Of a stretch of 64,000 bases of DNA, positions 37,192-45,433 are shown one piece after another. The notes under the pieces were generated by a model. That model searched no databases. It was not told where the DNA came from and was given only the letters and a program-made list of their open reading frames with translations. The stretch's first letter is position 1. Every line of letters begins with the position of its first letter. The position numbers and the translations under genes are program-made. Where the stretch lies: the NCBI RefSeq assembly GCF_024734385.1, contig NZ_JANHAP010000002.1, forward strand, positions 248,001 to 312,000. Direction: 5' to 3'. The stretch is from Dasania sp. GY-MA-18. GTDB taxonomy: Bacteria > Pseudomonadota > Gammaproteobacteria > Pseudomonadales > Dasaniaceae.

Positions 37192-37689
37192 AACTATAAC
37201 CTGGTTTTCGTTATTGTTAATAAGCCGCAACTAAGCAATGCTTGGCAGCTTAGGGAATCCTCGCTTACTGTAGATTCCGAAATGAAAGGTGATAATAGAA
37301 AAATTACTCGTGGTTTAGGAGATGCCAATACGGGCATTCCTGGTGCCCTCAGATCACCATAGTCATTGCAGCCCTGCAGCTATACACCGTTACCCTAAAA
37401 AACACCAATATTGCTGGCCAGGGGCGGGAGTTAAGGTGATTAATGGCGGCACTCAGGGGCATAGAGAGGGTGTTTTTTTGAATACACCTGACCATTATGC
37501 ATACACGGCTAGTTTGTGTTCGATCTTAGGTTTTGGTGCTCAGCTAAAACTCTGTCAATTTGCGTAAATGCCTGGCTACTTTTGCAGCTATTGAGGGTAT
37601 AGTGTCTGGTAGACAAGTTTTTTATGCTTCTATAAGCCGCAGTTATATCATCGGCTACTGACTGTATAGAATGGTGGAAGGAATGAACT
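37192..37689. other. Divergent intergenic region, lipoprotein / Crp-like regulator
   Basis: About 500 bases. An open frame at 37322-37567 has an odd composition and no usable ribosome-binding site, so it is not called. Nothing else was recognised. Promoters for both flanking genes should be here. AAGGA 8 nt before 37690 supports the regulator's GTG start. Confidence 0.4.
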
Positions 37690-38412
37690 GTGAGACCCCT
37701 TGATGACACACTCAACCCAAGGCAAAACCACCTAATTGCAGCCCTGCCTACTGATGTGCAGGAGCGCTTGTTACCTAATTTGGAGCTTGTCCATTTACCA
37801 TTAGGTGCGGTGCTGTATGAATCTGGGGACACCTTATGCCACGCCTATTTCCCTGTCGACTGTATTATCTCTTTGCTTTATGTAATGGAAAACGGCGCCT
37901 CGGCCGAAATATCGGTAGTGGGCAATGAAGGGCTAGTGGGTACCGCATTATTTATGGGTGGAGAAAGTACCCCAAGCCGAGCAATAGTGCAAAGTGCTGG
38001 TAATAGCTACCGTATGGCTGCGCAGCAATTTAAAACGGAATTCAGTCGCCATAGTGAAATGTTGATGTTGCTATTACGCTACACGCAGGCCCTTATTACT
38101 CAGATGGCTCAAACAGCAGTGTGTAATCGACACCACTCAATTGATCAGCAAATATGTCGCTGGCTATTATTGTCGCTGGATAGACTGCCGGGCAATAACT
38201 TAAAAATGACCCAGGAGTTAATTGCCAATATGTTAGGAGTGCGCCGAGAAGGGGTTACAGAAGCCGCAGGGAAACTGCAAAAACAGGGAGTAATATCCTA
38301 TCAGCGCGGCAGCATTACTGTGCTTGACAGGCCAAAACTAGAGCAACTAAGTTGCGAGTGCTATGCAGTGGTAAAAAAAGAAACTGATCGTTTATTGCCA
38401 GGCCCCAGCTAG
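37690..38412 (+). CDS. Crp/Fnr-family transcriptional regulator
   Basis: A 240-residue regulator with an N-terminal cyclic-nucleotide-binding-like beta-roll (about 20-140: LPLGAVLYESGDTLCHAYFP, EGLVGTALFMGG) and a C-terminal winged helix of the Crp type (MTQELIANMLGVRREGVTEA, then KLQKQGVISYQRGSI). It lacks the Fnr Cys cluster, and the nucleotide-binding Arg/Glu pattern of Crp is not evident, so the ligand is unknown. GTG start with AAGGA at 8 nt. It is followed by a 47-residue peptide gene and the antiporter. Confidence 0.9.
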   Translation: MRPLDDTLNPRQNHLIAALPTDVQERLLPNLELVHLPLGAVLYESGDTLCHAYFPVDCIISLLYVMENGASAEISVVGNEGLVGTALFMGGESTPSRAIVQSAGNSYRMAAQQFKTEFSRHSEMLMLLLRYTQALITQMAQTAVCNRHHSIDQQICRWLLLSLDRLPGNNLKMTQELIANMLGVRREGVTEAAGKLQKQGVISYQRGSITVLDRPKLEQLSCECYAVVKKETDRLLPGPS

Positions 38413-38637
38413 CTAATCTGTATTAGAAGCGTCAGCTGTCAACTTTAAGTGATAGCTGCTACCAAAAATTATGCCACAGACAAAATTTATTCTATAGCAG
38501 AAGCCATTTTAGGTTTGGCTGGCAATATTAACTTTCACTAAGTGTGTTAGCGCACGGACTGCTATGACGTTAAAGAGCATTATCTAGCCTCTTTCTATTA
38601 TGCATATCGCACAATAGCAATGTAATCAGAGGTTATT

Positions 38638-38781
38638 ATGAATAAGCCACAAGATATAAAATCAGAGAAGACTGATAGAGAAAAAGAGAGTGTTAGGCAA
38701 GAGGCTTTGTCTAAAAAAAATGCATCTGGATCAAGGAATGAACAGCAACAAAAACAACAGTACAAGCACGAGAAGAGGTAA
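38638..38781 (+). CDS. Small hydrophilic peptide of unknown function
   Basis: A 47-residue open frame, MNKPQDIKSEKTDREKESVR and onward, ending QYKHEKR. It is almost entirely charged and polar, with a Gln-rich run (NEQQQKQQ) and no hydrophobic core, so probably disordered. AGAGG 5 nt before the ATG is a good ribosome-binding site. Such short stress-type peptides are often missed in annotation. It lies 225 bp after the Crp-like gene. No family recognised. Confidence 0.5.
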   Translation: MNKPQDIKSEKTDREKESVRQEALSKKNASGSRNEQQQKQQYKHEKR

Positions 38782-39087
38782 GTTCGATACTATCCCCAAT
38801 TATCGAATTGAATCATTCCTTAGCAAATATATATATTAGGAATGGCTTTAAATGGCTGGCGTCTCAGGCTATTCAAAATCACTATACTATCGATACTACA
38901 GCAAAATAAATTATATTTGTTTGTTTCTTATTTATGTTGTGTCATACGTAGTGTAGATCATATTTTGTTATTGCTTGTTGTTCACGCCAGCTTACTTTGT
39001 CATTGGAGTTTCAGGTTAAGCTTTTTTATTCGATATAAATATGATGCTAAGGGAATAGGGTAAATAGTATGATTAATTCAACCCATT
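38782..39087. other. Intergenic region, peptide gene / antiporter
   Basis: About 305 AT-rich bases. A 73-codon frame (38842-39063, plus) has no ribosome-binding site and an unnatural composition, so it is not called. Nothing else is seen. Confidence 0.4.
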
Positions 39088-40815
39088 TTATGAGTTTAAT
39101 TTTAATCCAACTGACTCAATAGTAACGCCCTTAATCTCTCTTACAATAAGTTTTACCGGCCCCAGCTTTACATAATCGCCAACTACCGGCTTGCCATGGA
39201 ATTTTTTAGCTAGATAACTTTTGACGGTCAGCTCTGCAATATTTGCATCCACCTCAAAGCCATAGGCTTGTGCAATCTCTGAAATTTTAGCCTGTGGATG
39301 CAATGCAAATTCACCAAAAAAGCGCCCATCTTGGTTGAAAGAGGAGTGCGCAGCTGGGGCGAATACGCGGCCCAAAGCGGTTCTGGCGCTACTGGTGGCC
39401 AAGATGATGACTTGATCGTCGCAGCTAAGTTTGCGTTGGTCTATATCGTGTAGCAGTATGCCCCGGTGAATAACGCCCACTATTTGGCTGCCCTCCGTGA
39501 CTGGTAATCGTTTAACCTTGGTGCCAGCCGCTTGGCTACCAGCCAATACTGGGTATACCAGCAGTTCTTTGTCTTGCTCATGTTTGATAGTTAGGTGCAA
39601 ACATTCAGCTGCCTTTGCCGTTGGTGGCAGGTCAATTCCTAGCCATCGAGCCATAGGCGCAATGGTCCAGCCTTGCAGCACCAATGAAACTAGCACCACA
39701 AAGAACACTAGGTCAAAATAGGTCTGAGTGTGCTCTAGCCCGGCTAAGGAAGGGAACAGCGCTAAAATAATAGGTACAGCACCACGCAGCCCGCACCAAC
39801 CAATAAATACTTGTTCGCGCCAAGGGAACCGAAAAGGCAGCAAGGAAATCACTACTGCCAACGGCCTAGCAACAAAGATAAGCACAAAGGCAATCGCCAC
39901 GGCGGGCACAATAATCGGTAAAAGATTGCTAGGGGTAACCAGCAAGCCCAACATCAAAAACATGCCAATCTGGCTTAGCCAGGAAATACCATCATGAAAT
40001 CGGTGTATGTCATTGCTGTAAGGTAATGGCGTGTTGCCAATCATGACACCGACAATAAAGATAGCCAGAAAACCACTGCCATCCCACATAGTTGTTAAGC
40101 CGAACAGGCTAATAGCGCCGGCTAAAGCCAGCAGCGGATAGGAAGAAGAGGGCAGTGCCAACTTTTTTAATAACTGTACAAGTAAATAGCCACCGGTAAA
40201 GCCAACGGCCAAGCCTAAACCCATTTGCCGAAAAAGCTCATTAACTATGGTCCAGCCTTCATTGCCATTGCCCTGAGCCTGTAAAATCTGCACCAGTGTA
40301 ATGGTAAGGAAGATGGCCATGGGGTCATTAGACCCAGACTCAATCTCTAGGGTCGCACCGGTACGTTCTTTTAACTCAAAACCGGCATTTCTTAATAGGC
40401 CAAATACTGCGGCGGCATCGGTAGAGCCAACTATGGCGCCTATTAAAAGTGCCTCTTGCCATGGTAGCCCCAGCACCCAATAGACGGCGTAGCCAGTAAT
40501 GGCGGCAGTAATCAACACCCCAATGGTAGCGAGTGAAAGAGCAGGTTTTAGGCTGACGCGAAAAGTGTCTTTTTGGGTGCCTAAACCACCGTCAAAAATG
40601 ATAATGGCCAACGCGATATTACCAAGCAAAAAGGCTAAGCCAAAATCGTCAAACTTAAATCCGCCAGGGCCGTCTTCACCCACCAGCATCCCCACCACTA
40701 AAAATACCAATAGAATGGGAGCGCCAACACGCCGTGTAAATACACTGGCAACTACGCAAAGCAGGGCCAGGCTTGCTGCGCCAAAAATGTATTGGTACAT
40801 CAGTTCTATAGTCAT
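39088..40815 (-). CDS. cvrA: K+/H+ antiporter, NhaP2/CvrA type
   Basis: A 575-residue CPA1-family antiporter, close to the usual length of CvrA/NhaP2 (about 578). The membrane part (about 1-390) has 12-13 helices, with FDGGLGT and GSTDAAAVFGLLRNAG around the ion-binding Asp residues, and GWCGLRGAVPIILALFP. An RCK_C (TrkA-C) domain follows (about 410-480), then a CorC/HlyC-type C-terminal domain (about 490-575). It exports K+ in exchange for protons, helping in osmotic downshift. An AGGA box at 7-8 nt supports the ATG. Single gene, convergent with the Crp-like region. Confidence 0.93.
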   Translation of the reverse strand: MTIELMYQYIFGAASLALLCVVASVFTRRVGAPILLVFLVVGMLVGEDGPGGFKFDDFGLAFLLGNIALAIIIFDGGLGTQKDTFRVSLKPALSLATIGVLITAAITGYAVYWVLGLPWQEALLIGAIVGSTDAAAVFGLLRNAGFELKERTGATLEIESGSNDPMAIFLTITLVQILQAQGNGNEGWTIVNELFRQMGLGLAVGFTGGYLLVQLLKKLALPSSSYPLLALAGAISLFGLTTMWDGSGFLAIFIVGVMIGNTPLPYSNDIHRFHDGISWLSQIGMFLMLGLLVTPSNLLPIIVPAVAIAFVLIFVARPLAVVISLLPFRFPWREQVFIGWCGLRGAVPIILALFPSLAGLEHTQTYFDLVFFVVLVSLVLQGWTIAPMARWLGIDLPPTAKAAECLHLTIKHEQDKELLVYPVLAGSQAAGTKVKRLPVTEGSQIVGVIHRGILLHDIDQRKLSCDDQVIILATSSARTALGRVFAPAAHSSFNQDGRFFGEFALHPQAKISEIAQAYGFEVDANIAELTVKSYLAKKFHGKPVVGDYVKLGPVKLIVREIKGVTIESVGLKLNS

Positions 40816-41216
40816 GGTTGATCCTAAGCAGTACGTCAGGCTACCGCAATTATCTCTAGGAGCTGTTAGCGTTAACGGCTGACCTTAATCGCTGGCTGAC
40901 AAAACTGAGTAGGCCGCCCTTATTAGTAGCAGTCTCAACAAGTAAATACAAGCCATTGATAAATAAGGTTTTATTGTAACACCTTGGTCGCTAAATATTG
41001 CTAAATCTCTTTGTCAATTTACCAATTTATAGATAAATATCAATTGAGCCCGTTAACTATAATCAGTATCCACTGCAAATAGTAAGTGAATGCTGTGCAT
41101 TAGCTAGTGTTTGAACAGCTCAGGGGGGGGGCTGCAAAAGCTACAGATGGCTGCTGTATACCAATTACTCTGTATATATTTTCGCGGTGTTAGAGGGGCG
41201 GCTAACAAACCGAAAA
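40816..41216. other. Intergenic region with a 9-G tract
   Basis: About 400 bases with no recognisable gene. It contains a run of nine G (41123-41131), a potential slippage site, though not inside any gene. The antiporter promoter should lie near 40820-40900. No clear terminator for the phosphate operon arriving from the right was found. Confidence 0.4.
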
Positions 41217-41357
41217 TTATTTTTTATTTTTAGTAGATAGGACGATGAGATAAACCACAAATGCAATAAACAAACCGAGAAAAGAGTACCCTAGTACGGC
41301 TCCAATCTGATCGCAGAGTTCTTGGTTAACGCACCCCATCCCTATTTGTATGTTCAT
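41217..41357 (-). CDS. 46-residue single-pass membrane protein, last gene of the pst operon
   Basis: An unannotated-size open frame: N-terminal MNIQIGMGCVNQELCDQIGA, one membrane helix (about 21-40, VLGYSFLGLFIAFVVYLIVL), then a short Lys-rich tail (STKNKK) that puts the C-terminus inside. GGAG 5 nt before the ATG is an excellent ribosome-binding site. Two Cys (9 and 15) precede the helix on the periplasmic side. It starts 56 bp after pstB on the same strand, so it is probably cotranscribed. Small single-helix proteins can tune transporters, but no function is known for this one. Confidence 0.7.
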   Translation of the reverse strand: MNIQIGMGCVNQELCDQIGAVLGYSFLGLFIAFVVYLIVLSTKNKK

Positions 41358-41413
41358 AGCTACTCCAAGTGGGTATATCAACAGCTACACAGTAAAGCAG
41401 TGACTAGCTTTAG

Positions 41414-42247
41414 TTAGCCTCTAGCGCCCGATATATAAGCTGCCGTTAATGCGTGTGTAGGCGCTTCGAACAAATGCTGGCATTGGCCAAACTCGACAAG
41501 CTGGCCTACCCGTTCAGTCATCCAAAAAAAGCCGGCATAATTAGCTACCCGCCGTGCTTGTGCCAAGTTGTGTGTGACGATCACTACGGTATAACGTCCA
41601 CGCAAACGTAAAATTAATTCTTCTACCACTGCAGAAGCGATAGGGTCTAGGGCACTGCAGGGCTCGTCCATTAGCAGAATTTCGGGCTCCAGCACCAAAG
41701 CGCGGGCAATGCACAGCCGCTGTTGCTGGCCGCCAGACAAAGCCATCGCGGAGCTGTGCAAACGATCGGACACTTCATCCCAAAGGCCTACATCTTTTAG
41801 CGCTTGCTCTATCTTATGGTGGCGCACATTGCGGTCGCGCACGCCGTGCTCTTTTAGCGGTAGCTCTAGGTTGCGCCAAATGGATAAAGGAAACGGATTG
41901 GGCTTTTGGAAAATCATACCTATACGTCGCCTGAGTTTGAGTGTATCCACAGGGTCGTGTAGCAGATCTTGGCCATCAAATAAAATTTTACCGCTAACAT
42001 GGGCATCCGCATGATGGTCGCTGAGTCGGTTTAGGCTTGAGAGAAAGCTGGTCTTGCCACAACCCGAGGGGCCAATTAATGCGGTGATGCAGCCCTGGTA
42101 AATATCTAGGGATACTTGTGAGAGAACAGTCTTAGCACCATAGCCCACCGTAAGATCCTGTATTTGTAAATGGGGCTGGGGCACACAACAGGGCTTGCCT
42201 TGTTCTATTTCCCCTAGGGTATAACTTCTTTCTTTTAGTCTATTCAT
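41414..42247 (-). CDS. pstB: Phosphate ABC transporter ATP-binding protein
   Basis: A 277-residue ABC ATPase of the high-affinity phosphate importer PstSCAB. Walker A GPSGCGKTSFL, a Q-loop (IGMIFQKPNPFP, a PstB hallmark), signature LSGGQQQRLCIARAL, Walker B ILLMDEPCSALDP and the His switch (VIVTHNLAQARRVA) are all intact. The 27-residue N-terminal extension is a little longer than usual. It is encoded 57 bp after pstA in the arsM-arsC-pst operon. No phoU gene follows, unlike in many Pst operons. Confidence 0.96.
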   Translation of the reverse strand: MNRLKERSYTLGEIEQGKPCCVPQPHLQIQDLTVGYGAKTVLSQVSLDIYQGCITALIGPSGCGKTSFLSSLNRLSDHHADAHVSGKILFDGQDLLHDPVDTLKLRRRIGMIFQKPNPFPLSIWRNLELPLKEHGVRDRNVRHHKIEQALKDVGLWDEVSDRLHSSAMALSGGQQQRLCIARALVLEPEILLMDEPCSALDPIASAVVEELILRLRGRYTVVIVTHNLAQARRVANYAGFFWMTERVGQLVEFGQCQHLFEAPTHALTAAYISGARG

Positions 42248-42304
42248 ATTTAGTACCAGTCATATTTGTATCCGTCATATTAGTACCACCCATATTAATC
42301 CCCG

Positions 42305-43138
42305 TCATGCTAATACCAGCCTGCGCTTAAACCAGCTGTCTACTAAACTTTGCGCCAAGGTGTTGAGCACAATAATGAGTGTTACTAGTACTAACGCAGA
42401 AGCGTAGGCTGCGCCGTCGCCGCCGGTGACATTCATAGCTAAATCATAAATATGCACCGCCAGTGCTCGTCCCGAATCCAGTAACGATCCCGGCATGCGG
42501 TCTACATAGCCACTGGTAAATAACAGCGCCGCCGTTTCGGCTGTAGCTCGTCCGATACTCAAAATCAGGCCGGCGACAATAGCTGGGCGTGCAGCTGGCA
42601 GCAGTATGTGCCATATAGCAGTGCTGCGCGTCATCCCCAAGGCCAAAGCACCGCGTCGCCAATCGTTGCTGACTGTGCGCAAGCCAACTTCGCAGGTGCG
42701 TACAAATACCGGCAGTATCATGCAAGCTAGGGTCAAGCCACCTGACAACAGTGAAAATCCCAAGCCTAAGTAAATGCTGAAAAAAGCGTTACCAAATAAG
42801 CCGTAAACAATAGAGGGCACGCCAGCCAAAATATCCAGCGTGATACCGGTGCTGTTGGCAAAGCGGCTATTACTGCTGGCAAATTCTGATAGCCAAATGG
42901 CAACACCCAAACCCAAGGGTAGGGCGACGGTGAGTGCAATCAATAATAGCCATAAGGTAGACACCAAAATTGGTGCTATGCCACCGCCACGGCCAGCATC
43001 GGTAGGCGCATCAAACAGAAACTGCCAGCTAAAATGGGCAGCGCCTTGCAGTACCACATCGCTCAGCACCCACAGCAGTGCTGCTACAACCAATAGGGCG
43101 CAGACCATAATCAGCCAGCTAAATATGCGTTCAGCCAT
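42305..43138 (-). CDS. pstA: Phosphate ABC transporter permease PstA
   Basis: Inner-membrane permease of the Pst importer, 277 residues from the ATG at 43138. That start overlaps the pstC stop by 8 bp (ATGGCTGA), favouring it over an in-frame ATG at 43180 inside pstC. Six or so TM helices, the family opening GGIAPILVSTLWLL, and the EAA-like loop (ALALGMTRSTAIWHILLPAARPAIVAG, read in two parts) that contacts PstB. Translationally coupled to pstC. Confidence 0.94.
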   Translation of the reverse strand: MAERIFSWLIMVCALLVVAALLWVLSDVVLQGAAHFSWQFLFDAPTDAGRGGGIAPILVSTLWLLLIALTVALPLGLGVAIWLSEFASSNSRFANSTGITLDILAGVPSIVYGLFGNAFFSIYLGLGFSLLSGGLTLACMILPVFVRTCEVGLRTVSNDWRRGALALGMTRSTAIWHILLPAARPAIVAGLILSIGRATAETAALLFTSGYVDRMPGSLLDSGRALAVHIYDLAMNVTGGDGAAYASALVLVTLIIVLNTLAQSLVDSWFKRRLVLA

Positions 43139-44021
43139 ATTGCAACGCCTGTTTGTGAGCACGGACCACGCGGTGTGCAAACCAAGACAGCAGCCAAACC
43201 AGCATCGTTAACAACAAGCCCGAGGCAAACAAGCTGGCACGATGATCGCCCATAGCATAAGCCATCTCCAGCGCAATATTGGCCGTTAACACGCGCACCG
43301 GTTCAAATAAACCCGATGGGTTTTGTACTACATTGCCAGCTACCATCAACACCGCTAGGGTTTCACCCAGTGCTCGCGCGGTGGCCAGGAGTACACCACT
43401 ACTGATACCGGACCTAGCAGCGGGTAAAAAAATATGCAGTATCTGAGAATTACGACGCAGCCCCAGCGCCATACTGCCAGCCAGTAACTCCCTAGGCACG
43501 CTGGCCAAGGCGGACGCACTGGTGAGGGCAATGGTTGGCAGTATCATTAACGTCAATACCAATATCGCTGCCAACAGCGAAGCCCCTGGTGGCTGCCAAC
43601 TGGTAATTAGCGGTACCAAGCGCGTCAAACCCCACAAACCGAACACTACTGAAGGTATACCCGCCAACACATTTAACAGCAGACGAAAGCTTTGTGCCCA
43701 GCGCGGCGATGCATAAAATTGCAGATAAATAGCGCTACCCAAACCCAGCGGCAAGGCTAAAACAACTGCGCCCACCGTTACCGCCAGTGATGACAATATC
43801 ATCGGGGCCATGCCGAACTGGCTTTCCAGCGGATACCAACTCTGGCCGTAAAATAACTGTAGCCATGTACCGTCCCGCCAGCGGTTGGCAAAAAAAGGCC
43901 AAGACTCGTTGAGCAAAAACAGAATTATTATTGCCAGCAGTAGGCCTGTTGCGCTGGCCACAATTAACAGCAAGAAATTGAGGCGCCTATCGGCTTGGTT
44001 ATTGATACTGTTATTAAACAT
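43131..44021 (-). CDS. pstC: Phosphate ABC transporter permease PstC
   Basis: A 296-residue inner-membrane permease that pairs with PstA to form the phosphate channel. Six TM helices; family features include FGMAPMILSSLAVTVGAVVLALPLG at the start of the transporter domain and the PstB-contacting loop ELLAGSMALGLRRNSQILHI. It starts 33 bp after pstS. It ends by overlapping pstA. Normal length. Confidence 0.95.
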   Translation of the reverse strand: MFNNSINNQADRRLNFLLLIVASATGLLLAIIILFLLNESWPFFANRWRDGTWLQLFYGQSWYPLESQFGMAPMILSSLAVTVGAVVLALPLGLGSAIYLQFYASPRWAQSFRLLLNVLAGIPSVVFGLWGLTRLVPLITSWQPPGASLLAAILVLTLMILPTIALTSASALASVPRELLAGSMALGLRRNSQILHIFLPAARSGISSGVLLATARALGETLAVLMVAGNVVQNPSGLFEPVRVLTANIALEMAYAMGDHRASLFASGLLLTMLVWLLSWFAHRVVRAHKQALQYG

Positions 44022-44054
44022 AGATTTTAAGAATGGATTGGTAGGCCTCGCCGG

Positions 44055-44900
44055 CTATTCACCTGCGACACCACTTTTGATGCTATTGCTAAAAGGCGCA
44101 ACAAAAAACTGTGCTACTATTAGATCTTTCACCTCGGCTGATTGCGCAAAGTTAATAAAGTTTTTAACTAATCCCTCCGGCTTAGCTTTGACCACCAGAT
44201 TAAGCTGACGCGACAAGGGGTAAGCACCCTGGGCCACGGACGCAACCGTGGCGACCTGACCAGCCATAGGCAATAACTTTATAGGCGTACCTAAGGCTTG
44301 TTCATACTCGGCGGTACCTATAGATACATAACCTATGGCACCGGGATTGCCGGCGACAGTTTTAATACCCTGTTGATTTTCACCTATTACTACCTGCGCC
44401 TTAATTTGGCTGTTTTTGAGGGAAAAATAATGCAGGAACAGCTCTAGCGTTGAACGACCCTCCGCCTTGTTGACCACAGTGATAGGCAGGTCGGCAGCGC
44501 CCAGCTTCTGCCAATTATTTATTTTTCCCGTGTATATATCAATTATCTGCGCGTCGCTAAGCGCAGTTACGGCATTGCTTTTATGCAGGATGATACCGAT
44601 ACCATCCATGGCAATTTGAAAGGGTGTAAGATCCTGTTCGGTAGATTTTAATGGCCTAGATACCATGCCAATATCGGCCAAGCCCATACGGGTGTCATTA
44701 ATACCCCGCGAAGACCCACCCATTTGCACGTCAATACGTACATCAGGATGTTGTGATTCATAGCGCTTGGCAATTTCCATGGCTAGTGGCGCAATCGTGC
44801 TTGATCCCGTTAGCGTTAACTGCCTGTTGTCGGCTTGCGCCAGCGCTAGGTTTAACACGGCACTCAATAACACGATTGCACTTGCTAGCGCTTTAATCAT
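44055..44900 (-). CDS. pstS: Phosphate-binding periplasmic protein PstS
   Basis: A 281-residue periplasmic phosphate receptor. Signal peptide (ending LALAQA), then LTLTGSSTIAPLAMEIAKRY, which carries the Thr-Ser-Ser-Thr phosphate loop, QMGGSSRGINDTRMGLADIGMVSRPL with the Asp/Arg contacts, and VNKAEGRSTLELF. It would bind phosphate, and arsenate less well. The ATG overlaps the arsC stop by 4 bp and GAGGG precedes it, so its translation is coupled to arsenate reductase, which ties phosphate capture to arsenate handling. Confidence 0.94.
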   Translation of the reverse strand: MIKALASAIVLLSAVLNLALAQADNRQLTLTGSSTIAPLAMEIAKRYESQHPDVRIDVQMGGSSRGINDTRMGLADIGMVSRPLKSTEQDLTPFQIAMDGIGIILHKSNAVTALSDAQIIDIYTGKINNWQKLGAADLPITVVNKAEGRSTLELFLHYFSLKNSQIKAQVVIGENQQGIKTVAGNPGAIGYVSIGTAEYEQALGTPIKLLPMAGQVATVASVAQGAYPLSRQLNLVVKAKPEGLVKNFINFAQSAEVKDLIVAQFFVAPFSNSIKSGVAGE

Positions 44901-45433
44901 GATAACGCCCTCATCAACTTAGCGATGGATGCAGTGTTGCTGCAGTTGTTAGCCGAAAGTCTAGCGACTAAGGTTTCTACCCGCGCCTTAATAGTATTAA
45001 AACAGCAAGCAAAAGCTGCGCGTTCTTGCTCCGCATCATCGGATGAACCAGCAGGATCGGGAAAACTCCAGTGCACATACTCATAGTGGCCCGCAAAGTT
45101 GGGGCAGGGCTCGTTAGCTGCGTTATCGCAAACGGTTAGCACCAGATCAAACTCTGGCGCATTATCGCCGCTAAATTCCTGCCAGCTCTTGCTGCGAATA
45201 TCCGTAGCAGTAGGCAACAACAATTGCTCGATCTGCGCCAGTGCCATGGGGTGCACTTTTCCGGTAGGGCGACTGCCGGCGCTATAGGCTAGAAACAAGC
45301 CGCCACCTAATGTGTTGAAAATGGCCTCGGCCATAATAGAGCGAGCAGAGTTGCCAGTACAAAGCAGCAAAATTTTTATCTGTTGTGTTACTGGTTTTAT
45401 TAAGTCAGAAACGCCTCCTTCAGCTAGCAGCAT
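44897..45433 (-). CDS. arsC: Thioredoxin-type arsenate reductase
   Basis: A 178-residue enzyme of the low-molecular-weight phosphotyrosine-phosphatase fold that reduces arsenate to arsenite. The P-loop is CTGNSARS with nucleophile Cys25; Cys102 and Cys110 (VCDNAANEPCP) plus HWSFPDPAG match the Cys triad of thioredoxin-coupled ArsC from pI258. An N-terminal extension of about 18 residues and a Cys-containing C-terminal tail are extra. AAGGAG precedes the ATG, which lies inside the arsM 3' end (10-bp overlap). It makes the arsenite that ArsM methylates. Confidence 0.92.
   Translation of the reverse strand: MLLAEGGVSDLIKPVTQQIKILLLCTGNSARSIMAEAIFNTLGGGLFLAYSAGSRPTGKVHPMALAQIEQLLLPTATDIRSKSWQEFSGDNAPEFDLVLTVCDNAANEPCPNFAGHYEYVHWSFPDPAGSSDDAEQERAAFACCFNTIKARVETLVARLSANNCSNTASIAKLMRALS

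Noticed and set aside
37322-37567. Open frame of 81 codons, plus strand
   Set aside because: The AGGAG box touches the start codon, the composition is His/Cys/Pro-heavy, and no family is recognised.
38842-39063. Open frame of 73 codons, plus strand
   Set aside because: No ribosome-binding site, odd residue composition and AT-rich intergenic setting.
41123-41131. Phase-variable G9 tract
   Set aside because: It is intergenic, not near a start codon or promoter box that could be named, so no switching claim is made.
43139-43180. Longer PstA start inside pstC
   Set aside because: The ATG at 43138 gives the usual 8-bp ATGGCTGA overlap with the pstC stop and normal PstA length.
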